From the NCBI RefSeq assembly GCF_018491765.1, contig NZ_JABWCU010000014.1:1-64000 (forward strand): a stretch of DNA of 64,000 nucleotides. Direction: 5' to 3'. Each line of letters starts with the position of its first letter. Within the stretch, counting starts at the first letter, position 1. The notes beneath the pieces were generated by a model. It had not been told where the DNA came from, did no database searches, and saw only the letters and a list, made by a program, of their open reading frames with translations. Both the position numbers and the translations under genes were made by a program. Of this stretch, positions 7,744 through 15,378 are shown piece after piece. The stretch is from Novosphingobium profundi. Lineage in GTDB: Bacteria > Pseudomonadota > Alphaproteobacteria > Sphingomonadales > Sphingomonadaceae.

Positions 7744-9929
7744 ACGCGCCGGTCAGCGAACTGGCGCGGGTGACGCCGCAAGCCCCCGCGGCCGAGCCCC
7801 GCGACAGCCTCGTCGACAGCCGCTTCACCGTGCCCGGCATGCGCTGTGCCGGGTGCATCGCCAAGGTCGAGCGCGGGCTCGGCGCGGTGCCGGGTGTCTC
7901 GGCCGCGCGGGTCAATTTCTCGGCCAAGCGCGTGGCCGTCAGCCACGAAGCCGCGATCACCGACGAGGTGCTCATCGAGGAGCTGCGCAAGCTTGGCTTC
8001 GAGGCCGAGCGTGCCGCGGAAAATCCGCTCGGGCGCGACGATCGCGAACAGCGCAAGCTCGCCCGTTGCCTCGCGGTCGCGGGCTTCGGCATGATGAACA
8101 TCATGCTGCTTTCGGTCTCGGTCTGGTCGGGGGCGGACGCCATCACCCGCGACATGTTCCACTGGATCAGCGCGATGATCGCGGTGCCGGTGATCGTCTA
8201 TGCGGGGCGTCCGTTCTTTGCCTCGGCGGCGATGGCGCTGCGCTACCGGCGCACCAACATGGACGTGCCGATCTCGATCGGCGTCCTGCTCGCCACCGGC
8301 ATGAGCCTCTACGAGACGCTGACCGGCGGGCCCCACGCCTATTTCGACGGCGCGGTCATGCTGCTGTTCTTCCTGCTTGCGGGCCGCGTGCTCGACGCGA
8401 TGATGCGCAGCCGGGCGCGCTCGGGCATCGCCGCGCTGCTGGGACGCATGGGCAAGGGCGCGCAGGTCCTCAATCCCGACGGTTCGACCCGCTACGTGCC
8501 CGCCGAGGGCCTCGCGCCCAACATGGTCATGCTCGTCGCGGCGGGCGAATCGCTCGCCGCCGACGGGGTGATCGTCGAGGGGCGCACGCGCGTCGATTCC
8601 TCGATGCTGACCGGCGAGAGCGATCCGCGCCCCGCGCTCGTGGGCGACACCATCCACGCGGGCATGATCAACCTGGGCGATCCGGTCCGGGTCAAGGTCA
8701 CCGCCGCCGCGCAGGACACCGCGCTGGCCGACATCGCGCGGCTGATGGACGAGGCGGGCCAGTCGCGCTCGCGCTACGTGCGCATCGCCGACCGCGCCTC
8801 GCGGCTTTACGCGCCCGCCGTGCACACGCTCGCCCTGCTCAGCTTCGCGGGCTGGATGCTGGCGGGTGCGGGGATCTACAAGGCGCTTCTGATCGCGGTC
8901 TCGGTGCTCATCATCACCTGCCCTTGCGCGCTCGGCCTTGCCGTCCCGGCGGCACAGGTCGTCGCCTCGGGCGCGCTCATGCGCCGGGGGCTGCTGATCA
9001 AGGACGGCTCCGCGCTCGAACGCCTCGCCGAAGTCGATCGCGTGCTGTTCGACAAGACCGGCACGCTGACGCTGGGCGAGCCGCGCCCCGACGATCTGGC
9101 GGCCTTGAGCGCGAACGAGCGCGCGGTGGCGCTGGCGCTGGCGCAGTCGAGCCGACATCCGCTGAGCCGTGGCCTGGCGCGTGCGCTGCGCGATGCGGGC
9201 GTCGAACCGGCTGCGCTCGAAGGGGTGAGCGAGGAAGCCGGCCAGGGCATGCAGGGGCGGCATGACGGGCGCGCGGTCGCGCTGCTGCGGCCCGAGTTCG
9301 AGGTGGGCGGGCTCGCCGTTGACCTCCTGATCGATGGCCAGCGCACCCGCATCACTTTCAGCGATCCCATGCGCGAGGATGCGCGCGCGGCGATCGTCGC
9401 GCTCGCCGACCAGGGCATCACCGCCTGCATCGTCTCGGGCGACCACGAGGCTTCGGTCGGGGCCATGGCGCGCCGGCTCGGCCTGTTCGCCACGCATTCG
9501 ATGAAACCGGCCGACAAGCTCGCGCTGCTCGAGCGGCTGAAGGGCGCAGGCCACTTCCCGCTGATGGTCGGCGACGGGCTCAACGACGGCCCCGCGCTGG
9601 CCGGAGCGCACGTCTCGATCGCGCCGGGCGGGGCGAGCGATGTCAGCCAGCAGGCGGCCGATGCGGTCTTCGTGGGCGAGCGGCTGATGCCCGTCGCGCT
9701 GGCGATCCGGGTTGCGCGCCGCACCATGGCGATCGTGCGCGAGAACTTCGCGATGGCGGTGGTCTACAACATCTTCGCGGTGCCGCTCGCGATCTGCGGT
9801 TTCGTGACCCCGTTGGTGGCGGCGATCGCGATGTCGGTCAGTTCGCTGATCGTGGTGGGCAATTCGCTGCGCCTAGCGCGCGCGGCAGGGCCCAAGAGCC
9901 TGGCGAGCCCGGCGGGTGCGCGCGCGTGA
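7740..9929 (+). CDS. ccoI: CcoI/FixI, copper-transporting P1B-type ATPase for cbb3 assembly
   Basis: A 729-residue heavy-metal P-type ATPase. It has an N-terminal HMA domain with GMRCAGC (Cys36, Cys39), eight predicted membrane helices, a CPC metal site (ITCPCALGLAVP), phosphorylation motif DKTGTLT and hinge GDGLNDGPALA. It exports copper for insertion into CcoN. The GTG at 7740 overlaps the ccoH stop (GTGA) and places the HMA domain close to the N-terminus. Upstream in-frame sequence is out-of-frame ccoH and was excluded. Confidence 0.95.
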   Translation: MNAPVSELARVTPQAPAAEPRDSLVDSRFTVPGMRCAGCIAKVERGLGAVPGVSAARVNFSAKRVAVSHEAAITDEVLIEELRKLGFEAERAAENPLGRDDREQRKLARCLAVAGFGMMNIMLLSVSVWSGADAITRDMFHWISAMIAVPVIVYAGRPFFASAAMALRYRRTNMDVPISIGVLLATGMSLYETLTGGPHAYFDGAVMLLFFLLAGRVLDAMMRSRARSGIAALLGRMGKGAQVLNPDGSTRYVPAEGLAPNMVMLVAAGESLAADGVIVEGRTRVDSSMLTGESDPRPALVGDTIHAGMINLGDPVRVKVTAAAQDTALADIARLMDEAGQSRSRYVRIADRASRLYAPAVHTLALLSFAGWMLAGAGIYKALLIAVSVLIITCPCALGLAVPAAQVVASGALMRRGLLIKDGSALERLAEVDRVLFDKTGTLTLGEPRPDDLAALSANERAVALALAQSSRHPLSRGLARALRDAGVEPAALEGVSEEAGQGMQGRHDGRAVALLRPEFEVGGLAVDLLIDGQRTRITFSDPMREDARAAIVALADQGITACIVSGDHEASVGAMARRLGLFATHSMKPADKLALLERLKGAGHFPLMVGDGLNDGPALAGAHVSIAPGGASDVSQQAADAVFVGERLMPVALAIRVARRTMAIVRENFAMAVVYNIFAVPLAICGFVTPLVAAIAMSVSSLIVVGNSLRLARAAGPKSLASPAGARA

Positions 9930-10117
9930 ACATTCTCGGTTTCCTGATCCCGCTCGCGCTGGTGCTGGGCATGGCCGGGCTCGGCGCCTTCTTCTGGGCG
10001 ATGAAGAGCGGCCAGTTCGAGGATCTCGACGGCGCCGCCAATCGCATCCTGATCGAGGATGAGGGGCCTGCCGAGCCCCGGTCGGACGAAGGCGAGGGGG
10101 CCAGGCCGCGCGACTGA
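9926..10117 (+). CDS. ccoS: CcoS, cbb3 oxidase maturation protein
   Basis: A 63-residue protein with one N-terminal helix followed by GAFFWAMKSGQFEDLDGAA, the diagnostic CcoS motif (FxWaxksgQFdDldgpA). It is needed to insert haem b and CuB into cbb3 oxidase. The GTG start overlaps the ccoI stop (GTGA). It closes the ccoGHIS operon, 70 bases before hemN. Confidence 0.95.
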   Translation: MNILGFLIPLALVLGMAGLGAFFWAMKSGQFEDLDGAANRILIEDEGPAEPRSDEGEGARPRD

Positions 10118-10139
10118 TTGCGCGCCGTCGAAGCGTGCC

Positions 10140-10153
10140 TTGATCAAGCGCAA
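10140..10153. promoter_or_regulatory. FNR/FixK-type box upstream of hemN
   Basis: TTGATCAAGCGCAA fits TTGA-N6-GCAA and resembles the ompW box. Its centre (10146.5) plus 41.5 falls exactly on the ATG at 10188, suggesting hemN may have its own microaerobic promoter and little or no leader. Confidence 0.68.
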
Positions 10154-10187
10154 TGAAGCGCGCGCGCGAATGGCCCAAAGTCTGCCC

Positions 10188-11501
10188 ATGTGGACCTATC
10201 ATCCTGATCTGCTGGCGGTTCCGGTACCGCGCTACACCAGCTTCCCGACCGCGGCCGAATTCGGCGAGACGGTGGGCGAAGCGGACTACGTGCACGCGCT
10301 CGAAACCATCGAGGGGGCGGTTTCGCTCTATGTCCACATCCCCTTCTGCGAGAAGATCTGCTGGTACTGCGGGTGCAACACCAGCGTCGCCAACCGCTCG
10401 GATCGCGTGGCGAGCTACCTCGACGCGCTTCACCACGAGATCGCGCTCGTCGCCGAACGCGTGCCCGAGGCGGCGCGGGTTGCGCGAATCGCGTTCGGCG
10501 GTGGCAGTCCCAACGGCATCTCGCCGATCGATTTCGTGCGCATCGTCGATACCCTGACGCTGCAATTCGGCGCCTCGCGGCCCGACATGTCGATCGAGCT
10601 CGACCCGCGCACGCTCGGCTCGGAATGGGCCTCGGTGATCGGGGCGATCGGCATTGGCCGGGCGAGCCTTGGCGTGCAGACCTTCGCGCCCCATCTGCAG
10701 GAAGCGATCGGGCGCGTGCAGCCGGTGCGGATGATCGAGAACTCCACCGCGATGCTGCGCACGGCGGGGGTGGGATCGCTCAACTTCGATCTCATGTACG
10801 GATTGCCCGGACAGACCATGGCCGATCTCGAGGATTCGCTCGAGCAGACGGTCGCGCTCGGCGCCGACCGCATCGCGCTTTTCGGCTATGCCCATGTTCC
10901 CCACCTCATCGCGCGCCAGCGCAAGATCGACGCGCAGGACCTGCCCGACGCCGCCTTGCGCTTCGCCATGGCCGACTACGGCTATGGTTACCTTCTTGAC
11001 GCGGGCTACGTGCCGGTGGGATTCGACCACTTCGCGCGCCCCGGTGACAGTCTCGCCCAGGCCGCGCAGTCCGGCACGCTGCGCCGCAATTTCCAGGGTT
11101 TTACCGAGGACCAGGCCGATGTTCTGCTGGGCCTTGGCGCCTCGGCGATCAGTGGCTTTCCCGGGCTCCTCGCGCAGAATGAGAAGAACACCGGGCTCTA
11201 CCGCAAGTCACTTGCCGAGGATCGCCTGCCCGCGAACCGGGGCATCGTGCGCAGCGCCGAGGACCAGCGCCGGGGCGCGGTGATCGAGGACCTCCTGTGC
11301 CGGGGCCGCGCGCGGATCGAGCCGGGCTTGCGCGGCGAGGCCCTGCCCTTGCTCGAGCCGTATCTCGCGATGGGCCTGTGCGAGAGAGATGGCGACGACC
11401 TCGTGATTCTGCCCGCGGGACTGCCCTATGCACGTTCGATCGCGGCGCGCTTCGATCCCTACCGCAAGGATTCGCTACGGCGCTTCAGCTCGGCGGTGTG
11501 A
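10188..11501 (+). CDS. hemN: Oxygen-independent coproporphyrinogen III oxidase (radical SAM)
   Basis: A 437-residue protein that decarboxylates coproporphyrinogen III to protoporphyrinogen IX without oxygen, supplying haem to the oxidases when oxygen is low. It shows the family start PRYTSFPTA, the radical-SAM cluster CEKICWYCGCN (CX3CX2C), and glycine-rich FGGGSPNGI. ATG 10188 puts PRYTS about 14 residues from the N-terminus, as in other HemN proteins, and matches the FNR-box spacing. An in-frame ATG at 10170 (443 residues) is the alternative. Neither start has a clear ribosome-binding site. Confidence 0.94.
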   Translation: MWTYHPDLLAVPVPRYTSFPTAAEFGETVGEADYVHALETIEGAVSLYVHIPFCEKICWYCGCNTSVANRSDRVASYLDALHHEIALVAERVPEAARVARIAFGGGSPNGISPIDFVRIVDTLTLQFGASRPDMSIELDPRTLGSEWASVIGAIGIGRASLGVQTFAPHLQEAIGRVQPVRMIENSTAMLRTAGVGSLNFDLMYGLPGQTMADLEDSLEQTVALGADRIALFGYAHVPHLIARQRKIDAQDLPDAALRFAMADYGYGYLLDAGYVPVGFDHFARPGDSLAQAAQSGTLRRNFQGFTEDQADVLLGLGASAISGFPGLLAQNEKNTGLYRKSLAEDRLPANRGIVRSAEDQRRGAVIEDLLCRGRARIEPGLRGEALPLLEPYLAMGLCERDGDDLVILPAGLPYARSIAARFDPYRKDSLRRFSSAV

Positions 11502-11778
11502 GGCTGCCCGGGCGGGTGTCGAATTCGACGCCGAACAGGTTGCCCCGGCTCCAGCGCACCAGCCCCCACAATTCCTGACCATCCTCGAGGCGCGCGCGCA
11601 CGACGGTTTCGGCTGGTGGCGGCGTGCCGATCGCCGCAGCGCTGAGCCCGCGCGAGGAAATGTCGCGCACCATCACCTCGATCGGCTGGCCGTGGGCATC
11701 GGTGAGCGAGAAGCGCGCGCATTGGCGCAGCCGGCGCTCACGCGGAATCGGGGTCGGTCGAAAGCGTTTGTGTCCCAT
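11485..11778 (-). CDS. PilZ-domain protein, putative c-di-GMP receptor
   Basis: A 97-residue stand-alone PilZ domain: an arginine-rich RERRLRQ segment near residues 13-19, then VRDISSRGLSA (DxSxxG) at about 38-48, followed by the beta-barrel strands ending GVEFDTRPG. Both c-di-GMP motifs are present. It converges on hemN and overlaps its end by 17 bases. It lies inside the low-oxygen respiration region, and an FNR-type box at 11896-11909 sits about 120 bases upstream, so oxygen may control it. Its target cannot be read from the sequence. Confidence 0.82.
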   Translation of the reverse strand: MGHKRFRPTPIPRERRLRQCARFSLTDAHGQPIEVMVRDISSRGLSAAAIGTPPPAETVVRARLEDGQELWGLVRWSRGNLFGVEFDTRPGSLTPPS

Positions 11779-11895
11779 CCGGAACCAGAACGGCGAAGCA
11801 GGCCCCCGGTTTAAGCCCTCTTGTGTGGGATTCAGTCGAACGAACGGCTGACTTGCGACGCCGGGTGAAGATTTTGCGCAGAACGCAAGGGGGAT

Positions 11896-11909
11896 TTGAC
11901 CATGATCAA
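11896..11909. promoter_or_regulatory. FNR/FixK-type box between pilZ and the putative sRNA
   Basis: TTGACCATGATCAA is a perfect TTGA-N6-TCAA palindromic site. It could serve pilZ on the minus strand or a plus-strand transcript that ends at the terminator near 12036, or both. Confidence 0.72.
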
Positions 11910-11943
11910 AGCGGATGGCGCGGGCATCTGCGAAACGGACTTT

Positions 11944-12036
11944 GCCGGTCGCGCACCGTTGCCATTCTGGCCCGGTGCGAACCGCTTCTCCCCACCTTCG
12001 GGCGGCCCTGCCTCGTGACGGGCCGCCTGTTTTTTT
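11944..12036 (+). ncRNA. Candidate FnrL-controlled small RNA
   Basis: A plus-strand interval with no coding gene, starting 41.5 bases after the centre of the FNR-type box and ending in a strong terminator. The predicted form is: hairpin 1 at 11947-11983 (GGTCGC-GCACCG pairing with CGGTGCGAACC), an unpaired CU-rich linker at 11985-11998 (CTTCTCCCCACCTT), then a terminator stem. The CU-rich linker between two hairpins resembles anti-Shine-Dalgarno loops of alphaproteobacterial trans-acting sRNAs. The 5' end is inferred only from box geometry. Confidence 0.5.
12000..12036 (+). terminator. Plus-strand intrinsic terminator
   Basis: GGCGGCCC (12001-12008), an 11-base loop and GGGCCGCC (12020-12027), then TG and seven T residues. 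The T-run is on the plus strand, yet the neighbouring protein genes (pilZ, cydC) are on the minus strand and hemN ended 500 bases earlier. It therefore implies a separate plus-strand transcript. Confidence 0.85.
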
Positions 12037-12043
12037 GTCCGCG

Positions 12044-13669
12044 TCACAGGGTGACCAGCGTCTCCACGCCGAGCGCACGGGAGGCGAGCGTGAGCGGGTG
12101 GGCGCGGTGCGAGACGAGCACGAGCCCCTTGCCGGTTTCGCGCAAATAGACATCCAAGCGCGCGACCAGTTCGCGTTCGGTCGCGGCGTCGAGCCCCTCG
12201 GTGGGTTCGTCGAGCAGCAGCCAGGGCCGCTCGGCAAGCAGCGCGCGGGCCAGCGCGAGGCGCTTGCGCTCACCGCCCGAAAGCGGCGCGCCGTCCTCGC
12301 CAAGCGGGGTGTCCAGCCCACGCGCGAGCCCGGCGATGCGCGTCTCGAGACAGGCCACGCGCAGCGCCGCGTGCATCGCGGGCTCCGCCACGGCGGGGCG
12401 GGCGAGTCGCAAGTTGTCGGCGATCGTGCCCGCCAGCAGCGGCGCGTCCTGCGCGGCGAGCGCGAACTGGGCCTGCAAGGTTGCCGCGGCGCAGGCGGCG
12501 AGCGGCTCGCCCGCAACGCGCATTGCCAAGGGATGGGCGCGCAGGCCGGCCAGCGTCTCGAGCACGATCGTCTTGCCCGAACCCGAGGGGCCGGTAAGCG
12601 CGAGCCTGTCGCCCGGCTGGAGCGTCAGCGTCGCCAATTCGAGCGTGGCCGGGGCGCGGGTTGCCGCGGGGGCCTCCTGCGGCGGCTCGGGCAGCGCGAG
12701 CAGGGCCTCGAGCCGGCGCAGGCCTGCATCGACGCTGGCCTGGCGAAACGCGGTGCGGGTGATCGCGGCAAGCCCCTCGATCGCGGCGGTGGCGGCGAGG
12801 ATCGCCAGCGCGACGAGCGCGGGGCCGCGCGTCGCCGTTGCCAGGACGAGGATCGCGGCGAGCGCGCCATAGAGCAGTTGCACGCCCGCGACGGCGGCCT
12901 CGGCGCGAAACAGCGCGGCGCGGGCGCGGTCGAGACGCTCGACCAGGGGCGCGAGTTCGGCAAGGATCTCCTCGACGAGGCCATAGGCGGCGATCTCGGC
13001 GCGGGCCTGCGCCATGTCGACGTAGCGGCTGCGCAGATCGCCCAGCGCCTCGGCGGCCTCGCGCGCAGGGGCTTGCGTCCAGCGACGCGAGAGCGTGCCG
13101 ATCAGTGGCACGAAGCCGAGGAACAGCAGCGCAAGCAGCAGCGCGGGCACGATCCCGGCAAAGGCGGCGAGCGCGACGCCCGCGAGCGCGGCGGCCACGC
13201 TGCCCGGCCGCGTTGCCTGGCGCACGATGAGGTCCTCGAGCGCGGCGATGTCGCCGATCAGCCGCGCGCTGGCCTCGCCCGCCGAGAGATTGGGGGCGGT
13301 GCGGCTGTCCTGCGCGGCAAGAACCCGGAACAGGCGCGCGCGCAGCTGCGCCATCGCGCCGAGCGCGGCCTTGTGTGAGAGCAGCCGCTCGCTGTAGCGC
13401 GCGACGGTGCGCAGGATCGCGAGCAGGCGGATCGCCGCGCTCGGGATCAGGTAGTTGAAGGCCTGCACCGCGAGGAGGCCGCCCGCGCCGGCGATCGCGG
13501 CCCCGGTCAGGAACCAGCCCGAGATACCGAGCAGCAGGAGCCCGGCCAGCGCCGCGGCCATCGCGGCGAGGCGGCCCCAGCGCAAGGCGCGCGCGGCGGC
13601 CCCGGTCGGCCGGGCGAGTTCGAGCGGGCTCGGGATCGTCGCGGAAGGCGTGAGGGGGGAGGTCTTCAC
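12044..13669 (-). CDS. cydC: CydC, thiol-exporting ABC transporter subunit for cytochrome bd assembly
   Basis: A 541-residue fused ABC exporter half-transporter. The six-helix membrane domain (about residues 35-310) is followed by an ATPase domain with Walker A GPSGSGKT, signature LSGGERKR and Walker B WLLLDEPTEGLD. With CydD it exports cysteine/glutathione and is needed to assemble cytochrome bd. Its start overlaps the cydD stop (ATGA). The pair is divergent from cydABX. Confidence 0.92.
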   Translation of the reverse strand: MKTSPLTPSATIPSPLELARPTGAAARALRWGRLAAMAAALAGLLLLGISGWFLTGAAIAGAGGLLAVQAFNYLIPSAAIRLLAILRTVARYSERLLSHKAALGAMAQLRARLFRVLAAQDSRTAPNLSAGEASARLIGDIAALEDLIVRQATRPGSVAAALAGVALAAFAGIVPALLLALLFLGFVPLIGTLSRRWTQAPAREAAEALGDLRSRYVDMAQARAEIAAYGLVEEILAELAPLVERLDRARAALFRAEAAVAGVQLLYGALAAILVLATATRGPALVALAILAATAAIEGLAAITRTAFRQASVDAGLRRLEALLALPEPPQEAPAATRAPATLELATLTLQPGDRLALTGPSGSGKTIVLETLAGLRAHPLAMRVAGEPLAACAAATLQAQFALAAQDAPLLAGTIADNLRLARPAVAEPAMHAALRVACLETRIAGLARGLDTPLGEDGAPLSGGERKRLALARALLAERPWLLLDEPTEGLDAATERELVARLDVYLRETGKGLVLVSHRAHPLTLASRALGVETLVTL

Positions 13670-15255
13670 AGCGCGATCTCCGCGTCGGCCACGGCGATTA
13701 CCGCCGCATCGTGGGTGGCGACCACCAGCGCGTGGTCGCGGGCGAGGTCACGCAGCACTTGCGTGACCTGGCGCGCGCTTTGCGCGTCGAGGTCGGCGGT
13801 GGGCTCGTCGCAAAGCAGCAGCGGGCGCGCGGACAGGATCGCGCGGGCCAGCCCGATGCGCCGCCGTTCGCCGCCCGAGAGGCCTGACCCGCGATGGTCG
13901 ATGGCAAGGTCGAGCCCGCGGCGCCGTGCGAGCAGGGGGCCCAGGCCCACGCGCTCGGCGACGGCGAGAATCGCCGCGTCGTCGGCGTCGGGTGCCGCGA
14001 GTGCGAGATTGCGGCGCAAGGTGCCGGGGAGCAGCAGCGGGCGCTGCGCGGCCCAGGCGATCGCAGCGGGATCGAGCGGGTGGCCCGAGGCGGTGGCAAT
14101 GCGGCCGTCGAGCGCCTCGATCTGCCCGGCGATGGCGGCCAGCGTGCTGGTCTTGCCACTGCCGGTCGGGCCGCTCAGCGCGACCATGCCCGCCGCGCCA
14201 AGGCGCAAGGAGACCGGCCCGATCGCGCGGCCGGGCCAGGCGAGCGCGAGCGTCTCGACCACCAGCCCGTCGAACCCGGCGCGGGGGGCTTGCTGGGGGG
14301 CGGCCCCGGATTTGGGCTGGGGCACGGCCAAGGGCGCGGCGCCGGGCCCGTAGGCGGCCAGCGCGGTCTCGGCGGCCTCGCCCATCTGCTTCTCGTGGTA
14401 GGCGGCGGCAAGGCGGCGCATCGGCAGGTAGACCTCGGGCGCCATGGCCAGCGCGAAGAAGGCTCGGGCGAGTGTCAGCGACTCGGGCGCGCGAAAGGGA
14501 AGCAGCTTCAAGAGACTGAATCCGCAGTAGATTGCGACGAGAGCAACGGCAATTGCCGAGAAAAATTCCAAGACCGCGCTCGAGAGGAAGGCGGCTCTGA
14601 GCACCGCGACGGTGCGTTCGGCGACGTCGCGTGTCGCGGTCTCGACCTGCTGCGCGATGCGGCGCTCGGCCCCGAAATGCCGGATCAGCGGCAGATGCCG
14701 CACACGGTCGACGAAGAGCCCCGAAAGCGCGGCGAGGGCCTCGAGCTGGCGCTCGGAGGCACGCCGGGCCGAAGTGCCCGCGAAGATCATGCCCACCACG
14801 AAGGGGAGCAGCGTGGCAAGCAGGATCAGCGCCGAGACCCAGCTTGCGAGGGCAATGATGCCGAGCGCGATCAGCGGACCGAAAGTGGCGGAAATCCGGG
14901 CCGGCTGGAAGCGCGCGCCGTGCTCCTCGATGGCCTGGACATGGTCGATGGCGAGCGCCGCGCTGGCGCCCGCGGTAAGCGGGGCGGGCAAGCGTGCGCC
15001 AAGCAGGCGGCGCATGACCGCGCTGCGCCAAAGGTTTGCATGGTCTTGCGCGGCGGGCATGGCGAACCTGTTGACGAGCCAGATGGCACCCGCGCGGCAA
15101 GCGCCCCCGGCGGCGAGGCAGGCGATCCAGAGCCAGGTCCGGGAGCCTCCTGGGCTTGCCACGAGCGCGCTGACGCCTCCGGAAATCCCGATGCAAAACA
15201 AGGCCGCACCGGCCAGATCGAGAGCCCAGAAATGGCCCGCGCGTTTCATCTTCAT
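13666..15255 (-). CDS. cydD: CydD, thiol-exporting ABC transporter subunit for cytochrome bd assembly
   Basis: A 529-residue ABC half-transporter: six membrane helices in the first half, then Walker A GPTGSGKTS, signature LSGGERRR and Walker B LLLCDEPTADLD. It is the partner of CydC. I chose the ATG at 15255 (MKMKRAGHFWALDL), since the upstream extension lacks family character and runs into the divergent cydA leader. The 123-base cydD-cydA gap shows no convincing FNR box. Confidence 0.92.
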   Translation of the reverse strand: MKMKRAGHFWALDLAGAALFCIGISGGVSALVASPGGSRTWLWIACLAAGGACRAGAIWLVNRFAMPAAQDHANLWRSAVMRRLLGARLPAPLTAGASAALAIDHVQAIEEHGARFQPARISATFGPLIALGIIALASWVSALILLATLLPFVVGMIFAGTSARRASERQLEALAALSGLFVDRVRHLPLIRHFGAERRIAQQVETATRDVAERTVAVLRAAFLSSAVLEFFSAIAVALVAIYCGFSLLKLLPFRAPESLTLARAFFALAMAPEVYLPMRRLAAAYHEKQMGEAAETALAAYGPGAAPLAVPQPKSGAAPQQAPRAGFDGLVVETLALAWPGRAIGPVSLRLGAAGMVALSGPTGSGKTSTLAAIAGQIEALDGRIATASGHPLDPAAIAWAAQRPLLLPGTLRRNLALAAPDADDAAILAVAERVGLGPLLARRRGLDLAIDHRGSGLSGGERRRIGLARAILSARPLLLCDEPTADLDAQSARQVTQVLRDLARDHALVVATHDAAVIAVADAEIAL

Positions 15256-15378
15256 AAATCTACAACTGTGTAAGTGATATTGACTCAGGAGACCGCGAGG
15301 CCTAGTTGCGGGGCTATTGAGTGCGAGCGCGTGACGCAAGTGCCACACGCCCGCAAATCGCTCTCAAAGGTGGCTTTC

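Noticed and set aside
15256..15378. FNR or FixK box in the cydD-cydA gap
   Set aside because: Only isolated TTGA-like pieces (for example TTGACTCAGG) without a matching second half at the right spacing.
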